Below are positions 8,556 through 17,166 of a DNA stretch of 64,000 nucleotides, piece by piece. The translations under genes were made by a program, and so were the position numbers. The first letter of the stretch is position 1. Each line of letters opens with the position of its first letter. The notes below the pieces were generated by a model. The model saw nothing but the letters and a program-made list of their open reading frames with translations, was not told the DNA's origin and searched no databases. This DNA is from JACKFE01 sp050248735 (GTDB lineage: Bacteria > Nitrospirota > Nitrospiria > Nitrospirales > UBA8639), in the NCBI GenBank assembly GCA_050248735.1, contig JBFWRU010000013.1, positions 41,254 through 105,253 of the forward strand, read 5' to 3'.

Positions 8556-9209
8556 CTATACACCGCGTGCCTGAGGATCCCAAATATACTTATGGAGTTG
8601 AATTTGAAATCGTACCGGAAGTCGGTCTTCCAAAATCCATTGCGCCAAGTGCTGTAATTCCAAAGCTCCAAACACCGGACTCAAGAGAATCGAACAGTGG
8701 CTTCCCAAATCATGCCGGTGAATGACCTCTCGGGCCCACTCATAATCGCCTCGATCCTTGAGGACGAATTTCACCTCGTCTTTTAAGGAAACGTGATCCA
8801 GATTGGACCAGAGCATCCGGTCCGTCATTCCGCTGCCTGGGCATTTTACGTCCATGATGATCGATGCGCGCGTGTCGACGCCCGAGACATCAAGCGCCCC
8901 GCTGGTTTCCAGCATGACGTGGTAGCCAGAATCACAGAGTTTTGATAACAATACCAGGGCATCAGGTTGATGCAAGGGTTCGCCGCCCGTCACTTCCACC
9001 ATAGGACAACCATATGTCTGTACCTTTTCCAAAATCTCCGGGATGGTCATGGTTGAACCTTCGTAGAACGCATATTCCGTGTCGCACCAGGTACAGCGTA
9101 ACGGGCAACCCGTCAGACGAATAAAGACGCAGGGAAGGCCGACTTTGGTCGATTCGCCTTGAATGCTATGAAAGATTTCCGTGATCCGAAGGGATGGCAG
9201 AACGGTCAT
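8556..9209 (-). CDS. queE: 7-carboxy-7-deazaguanine synthase (radical SAM)
   Basis: A 217-residue QueE protein. The radical-SAM cluster motif is GCPLRCTWC (Cys35, Cys39, Cys42; CxxxCxxC), preceded by the QueE signature EIFHSIQGES and FIRLTGC. EVTGGEPLHQPD gives the SAM-binding GGE segment. The enzyme converts carboxy-tetrahydropterin to 7-carboxy-7-deazaguanine in the queuosine/preQ0 pathway. No other que genes are in the window. Length fits short-form QueE enzymes. Confidence 0.92.
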   Translation of the reverse strand: MTVLPSLRITEIFHSIQGESTKVGLPCVFIRLTGCPLRCTWCDTEYAFYEGSTMTIPEILEKVQTYGCPMVEVTGGEPLHQPDALVLLSKLCDSGYHVMLETSGALDVSGVDTRASIIMDVKCPGSGMTDRMLWSNLDHVSLKDEVKFVLKDRGDYEWAREVIHRHDLGSHCSILLSPVFGALELQHLAQWILEDRLPVRFQIQLHKYIWDPQARGV

Positions 9210-9287
9210 AAGCAGGGGATCAAATCCGGTACATCCATGAAGGAAACGAAAGGGATTGAACGGTGGAACAAAGCGGCAGCAAGAATA

Positions 9288-9983
9288 TTACGCCCATTGC
9301 GTAACCGGCCATCCCTCTTGCCGTGCAATACGGGCCATGCCGCGAATGGGATTGACCACCAGGGGATGTCCCACCGCTTTCAAGGTCTGTAAATCTCCTG
9401 GGCTATCGCCGTAGGCATAACTCCGTTGTAAATCCAAATTAAACCGCGAGGCTAACCGTTCGACATGGCGTTGCTTGCCTTCGCCATAAGGTAGTGGAGA
9501 GAAAACCCGACCGGTATAGCGGCCCTGGTGGGTTTCCAGTCTTGCGCCATAGACCAGCGCGACGTCCAACTTGTCTGCCAAAGGCCTCACCAGGAATTCC
9601 GGAGAACCGCTCACCAAGGCGACTACGTGACCGGCATCCTGATGGCGGGATAAGACACCCAAAGCTCGTGGCGATAATCGACGAAATACCACGGTCTCCA
9701 CATATTCCTGGGCTAACATTTCAATCAGAGACACCTCAAGATCAGTCAAATAAAACTTGTTGCGACGAAGAGGGCTCAGTGAAAATGGTGGAATATGCTG
9801 AAGAAGATAGGCCACACTGTGTCGCAGTTCGGGCCAGCCCACCAGACTATCACGCCAGAGATGACGAAAAAACCCGATTTCGATCGAGGATCCAGGCACG
9901 AGCGTATTATCCACGTCGAAAAATGCCCCAATCCATGTTTGAGAAAAGCTCAGGGGAGCGGGGGAAGTGAGTGATGAGGTCAT
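9288..9983 (-). CDS. HAD-superfamily phosphatase, subclass IB
   Basis: A 231-residue HAD-IB phosphatase with the nucleophile motif FFDVDNTLV (first Asp nucleophile, second acid/base), motif II in VALVSGSPEF, and motif III/IV in YAYGDSPGDLQTL. The group includes SerB-like phosphoserine phosphatases and CicA-type phosphatases; the long cap between motifs I and II is typical of the latter. Substrate cannot be assigned. ATG 9983 is chosen over a TTG at 10010. It lies immediately downstream of tRNA-Leu on the opposite strand. Confidence 0.82.
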   Translation of the reverse strand: MTSSLTSPAPLSFSQTWIGAFFDVDNTLVPGSSIEIGFFRHLWRDSLVGWPELRHSVAYLLQHIPPFSLSPLRRNKFYLTDLEVSLIEMLAQEYVETVVFRRLSPRALGVLSRHQDAGHVVALVSGSPEFLVRPLADKLDVALVYGARLETHQGRYTGRVFSPLPYGEGKQRHVERLASRFNLDLQRSYAYGDSPGDLQTLKAVGHPLVVNPIRGMARIARQEGWPVTQWA

Positions 9984-10097
9984 GGGCGACACGTTGGGTA
10001 TACAGGTCAATGGGTTGGAAAAACTGAATGACCGATTCTAACCCTCTGTTCTTTCGTTGACAAGAACCGCGCCAGGTTTCATAATCTGGCCACGAGT

Positions 10098-10181
10098 GCC
10101 GAAGTGGTGGAATGGCAGACACGCACGTTTGAGGGGCGTGTGGGGAAACCCATGCGGGTTCAAGTCCCGCCTTCGGCACCA
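10098..10181 (+). tRNA. tRNA-Leu (GAG)
   Basis: The cloverleaf is complete: acceptor GCCGAAG (10098-10104) pairs with CTTCGGC (10171-10177), discriminator A, and the CCA end encoded in the DNA at 10179-10181. The anticodon stem CACGT/GCGTG encloses the loop TTGAGGG, so the anticodon is GAG, reading CTC. The long variable arm typical of class II tRNAs lies between, and the T arm GCGGGTTCAAGTCCCGC is canonical. It is flanked by genes on both strands. Confidence 0.96.
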
Positions 10182-10323
10182 ATATCCTATCCGAGTCTTA
10201 TCCGATCTGTTTCTCATCTCACCCCTTTACATGGCTTACGCCCCCTATAATCTAGTACCCTGAAAATCTCCGTAATGAAAACAGGAAGAGCAGGGCCTTC
10301 ACGTTTTTTGAGGTTTGCCACCA

Positions 10324-10959
10324 ATGGCTCGCACCTGGTATTCACGAAAAGTCTTTCCGAGGCTGTTGGAATGGAGTATGAAGCAGGCAGCCTTTGGGCC
10401 CCTGCGTGAATCCTTGTTGGCTCAGGCCTCGGGGGCAGTGCTGGAGATCGGGTTCGGAACCGGGGCGAACGTGCCGTTTTATTCTAGGGGCATAGGTTCG
10501 GTCACGGCCATTGATCCCAATCCCGGAATGGTTGCCATCGCCCGGTCTCATATGCCCAATCCACACAGTTCGGTTAGCCAGGTCAGATGGATCATCGCGT
10601 CGGGGGAAGTCCTGCCGTTTCTGACTCATTCGTTTGATTCGGTGGTGAGCACGATGACCCTGTGCAGTGTGCCAAAAATTTCTTTCGCCATCCAAGAAAT
10701 TCATCGCGTTCTGAAGCCCGGTGGCAAGTTTTTGTTTTTGGAGCATGGACTCAGCCCCGATCGCTCGGTCCGACGGTGGCAAGACCTGTTGACGCCCTAT
10801 TGGAAGCACCTTGGAGACGGCTGTCATCTCAACCGGCCCATGGCTGAGCTGATTCAATCCCAGTCTTGGGGTATTCCATCCCTGAAAACCTTTTATCTTC
10901 CTGGTGTTCCCAAACCCTTTGCCTATTTTTATGAAGGGTGTGCGATGAAGGGAGGGTGA
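10324..10959 (+). CDS. Class I SAM-dependent methyltransferase
   Basis: A 211-residue methyltransferase of the type 11 / UbiE-like group. Motif I is AVLEIGFGTGANVPFY (about residues 39-54), motif II VTAIDPNPGMVAIA, and motif III VVSTMTLCSVP. Downstream IHRVLKPGGKFLFLEHGL is the usual post-I motif. ATG 10324 is taken as the start; an in-frame TTG at 10315 would add three residues. The substrate is unknown; relatives act on quinones and phospholipids. It lies alone between tRNA-Leu and a 370-bp gap. Confidence 0.82.
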   Translation: MARTWYSRKVFPRLLEWSMKQAAFGPLRESLLAQASGAVLEIGFGTGANVPFYSRGIGSVTAIDPNPGMVAIARSHMPNPHSSVSQVRWIIASGEVLPFLTHSFDSVVSTMTLCSVPKISFAIQEIHRVLKPGGKFLFLEHGLSPDRSVRRWQDLLTPYWKHLGDGCHLNRPMAELIQSQSWGIPSLKTFYLPGVPKPFAYFYEGCAMKGG

Positions 10960-11329
10960 AAGGCGTCAAATTGAAAAATGGAGTCATTCCGAGAGAACTG
11001 CAGGATCTCACCTAGCCTTCACATCTTCAACTTGGGTAAAGGTCCTGCGTCGATGGCTCAGCACGACATTTTGGTAGTCTTTCTCCTCCCTTGTTTTCTC
11101 TCAATCTGCATTGCTTTTCTGTTTGTTTTGAGGGCTTCCTCGGTTTTTCATCCTCACCCGGGATTATTCTTCTGAACCCAGGCTCCCTTTGACAGAAAAA
11201 GGGGATATTTTTTCCGCGGCTCTTCAAATCCTTCCTAATTCTTAATACAGTGAATGGACGGGTGGTCGACTCGAAACTCCTTCCGTCAGCATCAAATTTC
11301 TTTACCATTCTTCACGCAGGAGTGTGCTG
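10960..11329 (+). other. Gap between methyltransferase and TPR gene
   Basis: This 370-bp stretch holds no convincing gene; the short open frames in it have atypical composition. It presumably carries the promoter of the TPR/sigma-54 pair. An AGGAG ribosome binding site (within 11316-11322) sits upstream of ATG 11330. I found no clear sigma-70 box and no hairpin with a T run. Confidence 0.4.
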
Positions 11330-13339
11330 ATGGATCTGCGGGATCTTGTTCGTCTGTGGTGCGTGAGGGCTCTGATTCCTGCTGCCATCTTTTTAGGACT
11401 CACGCGAATTGAACCGTTGAAGGCTGAGGTCGCAGCAGATTCTGAACCTCCCGGTTTAACCGCCGAGGATTTTTCCGAAGCCCATCTTCGCCTGGGCGTC
11501 GATTTTTTTCTCACTGACCAATTGGAAATTGCTATTCGGGAGTTTCAAGAGGCTGTCCGGCAACGGCCCGGTTATGCCAAAGCCTATCATAATCTCGGTG
11601 TGACTCTGGCGAAAACCGGTGATCTTGCCGGAGCTGTTGTTGCCTGGTCCAAAGCCGAGCGCTTGGATCCGCAAGTGATATCTACCCGCTACAGAATGGC
11701 AGCTTTGGTGGCCTACAACTATGGGGTGTCCCTCTTGCACAACAAACATTTGCCTGGTGCCATGGATCAATGGCAGGAAGCCCTTCGTGTGCAGCCCGAC
11801 TTGGTCGAAGCGCATTACGCGTTGGGAATGGGGTATGTGGCAGCCGGTAATCCGCTTCCGGCCCTGGCTCACTTCCGCCATGCGCAACATTGGGCTCCGG
11901 ATTGGGGTAAGGCGTACGAAGGATTGGGGTTGGCCCATTACGAGTCTCATGATTATGGCCTGGCCCGCGAAGCATGGTTGCATGCGAAGGAGTTAACTCC
12001 TGGTGAGGCTGCCATCCATACTTACCTGGGCCTTCTGGCGGTGCAGGAAGGCAACTACCAACAGGCCATTGATTATTCCCGGCAAGCCCTGAAACTCCAG
12101 CCCGAACTGGCTTCAGCGCACTTCAACCTGGGAATGGCTCTGTTCCGAAAGGGAGAAGAGCTGGCCAGCTTGGAATCGCTGGAAAATGCATGGAAATTAG
12201 ATCCATCGTTGACCGCTGCTCCCCTATTAATGGGAGTGGTGAAAAGTCATCAGGGCCATTGGTCGTCTGCCGCTACGCTCTGGCGGAATGCATTGCAGCA
12301 GAATCCATCGAATCCTGAACGTATGTGGTTGCGATTCAATCGCGGGGTAGCTCTGAGCATGATAGGCAATGCTCAGGAGGCCGCCTCAGAGTTTCGCCTG
12401 TTGATTGAGGACCAACCCGAATGGATTCCAGGATGGACTCAGCTGGGGCACGTTTATATGGTTCTCCATCAATGGGAGCAGGCCTCAAAGGTTTTTCAGC
12501 GAGCCGTCGAGTTGGATCCCAAATCGGGAAATCTCCACTATGTGTTGGGCCGAACCCTGACCGAACAAGGTCGATTGAGTGAGGCTGAGCAGGCCTTTCA
12601 CCATGCCGTGGAGATGGAACCTTTGTTCATGGAAGCTCGATATCAGCTGGGGCTGGTCCTGCGAGCCCAGAACCGCCAGAAGGAGGCGGTGGAAGAATTG
12701 CGTGTGGCTGCGGAGGGTGGTTCCCTGCAGGCTCAAGGCTTATTGGCTTCCATGTATGCCAATGGGAGCGGGGTGGATCGCAATCTTCCTCTGGCGATGT
12801 TGTGGTGGTTTGGGGATGCTCAGGGAGTGGAGGGAGCGACTGACCGGTCAGGTGGGCACCAGGAACTATCTCGTTTGCGAGGGGAATTGTTTGGGTCGCG
12901 ATTGTCGGAGGCCGACCAGCAGGATGTGCTCACAGGCTTTGCGCTCATTCGACAAAAACTCACACAGCCCGATTCTTCCCCCTTCTTTTCCTCCAGTATG
13001 ATGAACGGTGAAACCAACTGGCAGTCGCTTCAGCCTTCAGATACCGTTCTTCCATGGGTTATCCAAATGGGGTTGGCACTGGATGGGCGAGCGCAGGAAA
13101 CCTTGGCCAGGTGGTATCAGCAGGGAAGTTCAGGGGAGGGGGGGCAAGTTTACCGTCGCATTCAAGACTATTTCCTGCAGACCGGAAAAGAAGGGAACGT
13201 CCATTCCTGTCGGGTGATTCAACGTCAGATCCATGGCCACCCAACCTCCTCATTACCGCGTATATCGGCATTGGAAACCGTCGGACGTAACTGTCAAGCT
13301 GTGCCCGTGGTCCCACAACTCACTCAGCAGAAGTCCTGA
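11330..13339 (+). CDS. Secreted TPR/Sel1-repeat protein
   Basis: A 669-residue protein. ATG 11330 is used because GCAGGAG lies 7 bases upstream. Residues 5-28 form a signal sequence (IPAAIFLGLTRIEPLKA). From about residue 45 the protein is a long run of TPR motifs, for example YAKAYHNLGVTLAKTGDLAG, followed by a Sel1-like unit AQGLLASMYANGSGVDRNLP near residue 465. Such solenoids bind protein partners. The stop overlaps the start of the next gene by one base (TGATG), so translation is probably coupled to the sigma-54 activator, and the TPR protein is a plausible periplasmic partner for it. Confidence 0.8.
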   Translation: MDLRDLVRLWCVRALIPAAIFLGLTRIEPLKAEVAADSEPPGLTAEDFSEAHLRLGVDFFLTDQLEIAIREFQEAVRQRPGYAKAYHNLGVTLAKTGDLAGAVVAWSKAERLDPQVISTRYRMAALVAYNYGVSLLHNKHLPGAMDQWQEALRVQPDLVEAHYALGMGYVAAGNPLPALAHFRHAQHWAPDWGKAYEGLGLAHYESHDYGLAREAWLHAKELTPGEAAIHTYLGLLAVQEGNYQQAIDYSRQALKLQPELASAHFNLGMALFRKGEELASLESLENAWKLDPSLTAAPLLMGVVKSHQGHWSSAATLWRNALQQNPSNPERMWLRFNRGVALSMIGNAQEAASEFRLLIEDQPEWIPGWTQLGHVYMVLHQWEQASKVFQRAVELDPKSGNLHYVLGRTLTEQGRLSEAEQAFHHAVEMEPLFMEARYQLGLVLRAQNRQKEAVEELRVAAEGGSLQAQGLLASMYANGSGVDRNLPLAMLWWFGDAQGVEGATDRSGGHQELSRLRGELFGSRLSEADQQDVLTGFALIRQKLTQPDSSPFFSSSMMNGETNWQSLQPSDTVLPWVIQMGLALDGRAQETLARWYQQGSSGEGGQVYRRIQDYFLQTGKEGNVHSCRVIQRQIHGHPTSSLPRISALETVGRNCQAVPVVPQLTQQKS

Positions 13340-15915
13340 TGACCATACAGTTAAAAACCATTTTGATAGCATGCGGCTTTGCACTGGGTGGAACCCTTTC
13401 CGGTTTCGGTTCGGCGCATCTCTTTCCCCAACTGGAGGAGGTATTCCTAAAGAGTCAAGTGCCTTTTCTGTCGGGCAGTCCGGGGAGTTCCCGTCTGGTC
13501 ATGGTGACACCGCCTTCCGGCTCGAACCGGCTATGTTCCGACGGTCGTTGGCATCCAGAGGAGTTTGAAGCGATGATCCTGGCTATGAACCAGGCGGGTG
13601 CCTCCGTTGTGGCCTCTTTCGAAGATTTTTCTCGGTCTTCCGGTTCCGGTTGTGGAGACCTGGGTAGTTTGGCCCGTTTGGCGGAAACCACCAAGCGTGT
13701 GGGCAATGTGCTATATCCCGCCTCGGCGTCAGCCATGCTTCAGGATGCCGCTACGGGGGTGGGGGGCGTGAGCCTTTCCTCCGAAAAAGATAACCCTTTC
13801 ATGGCTGTCACTCTGTCATCTCCAACCGATTCGAACAAGGTTCTCCCTATGGGGTTGGCGGCGGCTGCCCTAGTCATGAGCCGTGAACATTATCCGGCAT
13901 CTTTACCGTATCCAGGCGGTCGTCTCTTTTTTTCTGGCTCTCTCTCCCCGGATTTTCCGGTACAGACCTTTGGAACAGTTAAAGATCTGTGGCAGGCTGG
14001 GGATATTGATCGTTTAACCAAACTCTTTCAAGGAAAGATTGTGCTCGTGTCGGCCAGGGATTTTCCTGCACCTTTTTCCTCAGGCGTTGTTGGCGACCCT
14101 CACGTTCAACATGCTCAACTTGCTCATGCCGCATTAACCGGTTCCTGGCTCTCCGTGGTGCCGATAGATGTGGCCATGGCATTCACCATGCTCCTGGCAT
14201 TGGTTTTGGCTTTTTTCATACTTCAACCCCGACGGAAAAACTCTTTCATGTGGCCAGGCCTTGCCGGGGTTCTTTGCAGTCTCGTGGCCCTTGCGATACT
14301 TCCTCACATTGGATGGTTGTGGCCGATGGCGGGGACAATCATGAGCGTGAGTTTCACAGCCTCGGGATCCTTGATTTGGAGGGCGTTTCATACCCAGGCC
14401 AATTTTCAAGCACGGATTCATGAAAGCCAGGAGAAGCTGATGCACTTGAAAGATGAATTGATTGAAAAGCAACAACACGTGCGGGCATTGGAATCGAAAT
14501 TGGAAGCAGTTCGATCGGAAGCCCATGAATCGGTCTCCGTGATTTCGGGATTGTATGAGTCGCAGGACGCCATCTTCCGCCAGCTTCAAGATTCTGAAGA
14601 GGCAGTCGCGAGCACTCAGAATCGAATTCGCGATCTGCAAGAAGAGTTGGTTGCTCTTCGTCAGCAATTACCGGCTTCGTTAACGAGAAAGAACGGGGCC
14701 ACAGACCCTGATCGCCAATCATTAATGCAGGAATGTGCAAGGTTTAACCTTCTGACCAAAGACCCCAAGTTGTTGGAGCTGTTCGAACGCCTTAAAAAGG
14801 CATCCATGACTCACAGTCCCATCCTGTTGTTGGGTGAAACCGGAACAGGAAAAGAAGTCTTTGCCAGGGCGGCCCATGCACTCAGTCCTCGTCGGTCTGG
14901 GCCGTTTGTGTCCGTCAATATGGCGGCCATTCGTCCTGAATTATTTGAAGGGGAATTATTCGGACATGTAAAGGGCGCATTTACGGGAGCGGTGGGTCGG
15001 ATGGGACTGTTACAATCGGCTCATGGAGGAACGCTCTTTTTAGACGAAGTGGGTGAGTTGCCCCCTGATGTTCAGGCCAAATTGCTGCGAGTATTGGAAG
15101 ATGGGTCCTTCTACCGGGTTGGCGATAGTCGGATAACCACGGTTGATGTGCGGATTGTGGCGGCGACGAATCGAAAGCTGGAAAAAGATATTGAAGCCAG
15201 CCGCTACCGGGAAGATTTGTACTATCGATTGCGGAGCATCGTGTTGACGTTGCCTCCCTTGCGTGAGCGTGTTCCGGAAGATCGTCTGCTTTTGGCCCAG
15301 TCATTTCTTGAAACCTTTGGGGATCAGAAAGGTCTGGATCCGTTGCGTATGACCCAGGGAGCCATTGATGCCATATTGGCCTATCGATGGCCCGGGAATG
15401 TTCGGGAACTCCGTCAAACCATCGCTCAGGCTGTTGCACTGACAGATGAGTCGGTCATTGCCGAACCCAATCTTCAATTGCCCACGTCTCAGAGCACGAT
15501 AACGGCCGGCAATGCCCATGGGCAGGATGATCCAGATCGATCAGAAGACATCCTGGTGTTGCAGTGCCTTCGCCGCCATCGGTTCGATATGCAGGCCACT
15601 GCCAGGGAATTGGGATGGGATCGGAGCACTGTCACTCAACGTTTAAAAGGACTGGGGTTTCAGGCTCTGGTTGAACATCATCGGGATGTGCACGAGGCAG
15701 CGCGATCGCTGGCAGGGGATGAGGATTTGATACGGGTGGTTGAGGGACGGTTGCGGGAATATGAGAAAAACCTACTTCCCACCTCCAAGCACTATCACAG
15801 CGTCGAGGAAGCTATCGCTGACTGCCGGAAGCGATTCCGGAACCTCCCGGAACGGCATTTTCCGGCAGTCGAGCGCCTGATTCAGGAACGATTGGCCACA
15901 CCGTCATCGTCTTAA
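13339..15915 (+). CDS. Membrane-bound sigma-54-dependent activator with CHASE2-like sensor
   Basis: An 858-residue enhancer-binding protein. N-terminal hydrophobic segment, then an extracytoplasmic region (to about residue 270) with CHASE2-like features, three membrane segments (about 270-350), a coiled coil (360-450), and the AAA+ domain: Walker A GETGTGKE near residue 499, the sigma-54 contact loop GAFTGA near 546, and Walker B GGTLFLDEVGEL. A Fis-type HTH (MQATARELGWDRSTVTQRLK) follows, and then about 85 extra helical residues. There is no receiver domain, so signalling is probably direct. Its targets are not visible here. It is coupled to the TPR gene. Confidence 0.85.
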   Translation: MTIQLKTILIACGFALGGTLSGFGSAHLFPQLEEVFLKSQVPFLSGSPGSSRLVMVTPPSGSNRLCSDGRWHPEEFEAMILAMNQAGASVVASFEDFSRSSGSGCGDLGSLARLAETTKRVGNVLYPASASAMLQDAATGVGGVSLSSEKDNPFMAVTLSSPTDSNKVLPMGLAAAALVMSREHYPASLPYPGGRLFFSGSLSPDFPVQTFGTVKDLWQAGDIDRLTKLFQGKIVLVSARDFPAPFSSGVVGDPHVQHAQLAHAALTGSWLSVVPIDVAMAFTMLLALVLAFFILQPRRKNSFMWPGLAGVLCSLVALAILPHIGWLWPMAGTIMSVSFTASGSLIWRAFHTQANFQARIHESQEKLMHLKDELIEKQQHVRALESKLEAVRSEAHESVSVISGLYESQDAIFRQLQDSEEAVASTQNRIRDLQEELVALRQQLPASLTRKNGATDPDRQSLMQECARFNLLTKDPKLLELFERLKKASMTHSPILLLGETGTGKEVFARAAHALSPRRSGPFVSVNMAAIRPELFEGELFGHVKGAFTGAVGRMGLLQSAHGGTLFLDEVGELPPDVQAKLLRVLEDGSFYRVGDSRITTVDVRIVAATNRKLEKDIEASRYREDLYYRLRSIVLTLPPLRERVPEDRLLLAQSFLETFGDQKGLDPLRMTQGAIDAILAYRWPGNVRELRQTIAQAVALTDESVIAEPNLQLPTSQSTITAGNAHGQDDPDRSEDILVLQCLRRHRFDMQATARELGWDRSTVTQRLKGLGFQALVEHHRDVHEAARSLAGDEDLIRVVEGRLREYEKNLLPTSKHYHSVEEAIADCRKRFRNLPERHFPAVERLIQERLATPSSS

Positions 15916-16421
15916 GCCGGGATAAACTTCAATGCCGCCGAATTGATGCAGTACCGCAATCCGGTAGGAGGCGGACCGTCATCGAAGAGATGACCCTGGT
16001 GGCCTTCGCATCGTGCGCAATGGACTTCTGTCCTAGGATAGATCAACTTCCAATCCGTTCTGGTTTCGATCACCTTTTCGGAAATCGGTTGCCAAAAACT
16101 GGGCCATCCCGTTCCACTATCGAATTTGGCTTCCGAAGAAAACAGTGGCAAGGCGCAACCGGCGCATTGATAGATGCCTGGGGCCTTGTTGTGGTCATAT
16201 TCATTGGCGAAGGGACGTTCCGTCGCCTCATGCCGCAAAACCTGATATTGCATGTCGGTCAGCAAGGCTTTCCATTCTGCATCCGTTTTGGTGATTTTTT
16301 GTATTTCCCCATCCGTGGGGATGGGATTTGGAGCCGCCATTGAGACGCCCAGGGACTTCCCCAGCCACCCCAAGCCGAACGCGAGACCGACTTTCATGAG
16401 ATTCCTCCTATTCAACGACAT
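15912..16421 (-). CDS. msrB: Exported methionine-(R)-sulfoxide reductase
   Basis: A 169-residue MsrB protein. The zinc cysteines are Cys86, Cys89, Cys135 and Cys138 (YQCAGC and HCARCEGHQGHLF), and the catalytic cysteine is in RYCINSAAL (Cys158). Residues 1-30 form a signal with a twin-arginine-like start, NRRNLMK, followed by a glycine-rich hydrophobic stretch, so it may be exported by Tat to repair oxidised periplasmic proteins, such as those facing the nitrite-oxidising side. The stop overlaps the convergent sigma-54 gene by four bases (TTAA). Confidence 0.9.
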   Translation of the reverse strand: MSLNRRNLMKVGLAFGLGWLGKSLGVSMAAPNPIPTDGEIQKITKTDAEWKALLTDMQYQVLRHEATERPFANEYDHNKAPGIYQCAGCALPLFSSEAKFDSGTGWPSFWQPISEKVIETRTDWKLIYPRTEVHCARCEGHQGHLFDDGPPPTGLRYCINSAALKFIPA

Positions 16422-16555
16422 ACCCTCCTCCTTTCATCGTCCACTTGTTCTTGAGCCAGTCAAAAAGCTGAGAAGGGGGCACAATTCCGACCCTTTCAAC
16501 CTAACACTTCAGTCATCGATGGTCTACAATATGTTACAGAAATTCGAGAAATCCT

Positions 16556-16584
16556 TTGACTGATCCTTTATAAATTTTTACACT
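16556..16584 (+). promoter_or_regulatory. Sigma-70-type promoter for raiA/hpf
   Basis: TTGACT (16556-16561) and TACACT (16579-16584) are separated by 17 bases and face the hibernation factor gene, whose start is about 100 bp downstream of the predicted transcription start. No other promoter-like pair was found nearer. Box matches and spacer are both near consensus. Confidence 0.6.
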
Positions 16585-16691
16585 GTAGAAGAGGGAAGAT
16601 AAGTGGGCAACGGAACAGAAGTTTTCCGGAAAATGTAGGTATAAGTGTTCTGCATCCAGAGATTCACCGTCAGCTGAAAGAAGGAGTGTCT

Positions 16692-17069
16692 ATGGCCGAA
16701 CAAACCGTGGATTTAAAGATCGAAAGCCGAAATGTAGGGATGACGCCACGTTGGAAGACCGAAATTGAAAAGCGGGTAGCCGCCCTGGAAACCGATAAAA
16801 TTCACCTGACCCATGCACGAGTCACTCTCACGAAAAATGCGCACCACAAAAAAGGAGCCGATAACGCGGAAGCGCTGGTCGTAGTCACCCTTCCCCGTCG
16901 ACGGACGGTCACGGCCCGCAAGGAATCGAAAACATTCGAAGAAGCCATTCGAGCAGCCTTTGCCGCCGTCGAACACGAGTTGGATAAGATCGAAGAAAAG
17001 CGTCTGGCACGATCCGCAAAAGCCGCTGCCCAAAAAGTGGCCCAAGCCGCTCTGCAGGTAGAGTCATGA
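16692..17069 (+). CDS. Ribosome hibernation promoting factor (HPF/RaiA family)
   Basis: A 125-residue protein of the short/intermediate HPF group, with DLKIESRNVGMTPRWKTEIE at the start and the typical alternating beta/alpha pattern. The C-terminal tail is Ala and Lys rich (ARSAKAAAQKVAQAALQ). These factors bind the 30S decoding region and preserve idle ribosomes in starvation, a plausible need for a slow-growing nitrite oxidiser. ATG 16692 follows AAGGAG by about 7 bases; the GTG at 16686 is a less likely start. Confidence 0.85.
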   Translation: MAEQTVDLKIESRNVGMTPRWKTEIEKRVAALETDKIHLTHARVTLTKNAHHKKGADNAEALVVVTLPRRRTVTARKESKTFEEAIRAAFAAVEHELDKIEEKRLARSAKAAAQKVAQAALQVES

Positions 17070-17114
17070 CTTTTTAGGTTTCAACCGGGCTTCATGAAGG
17101 CCGGCTGGCATAAG

Positions 17115-17132
17115 CCCCCATTGGAATGGGGG
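17115..17132. terminator. Possible bidirectional terminator hairpin
   Basis: CCCCCA-TTGGAA-TGGGGG forms a compact perfect GC-rich stem between the end of the hibernation factor gene and the convergent phosphohexomutase gene. There is no T run, so it is a weak intrinsic terminator at best. Confidence 0.4.
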
Positions 17133-17166
17133 ATAATGGTATAGAGGGATAAAGACAGGCGAAGCC

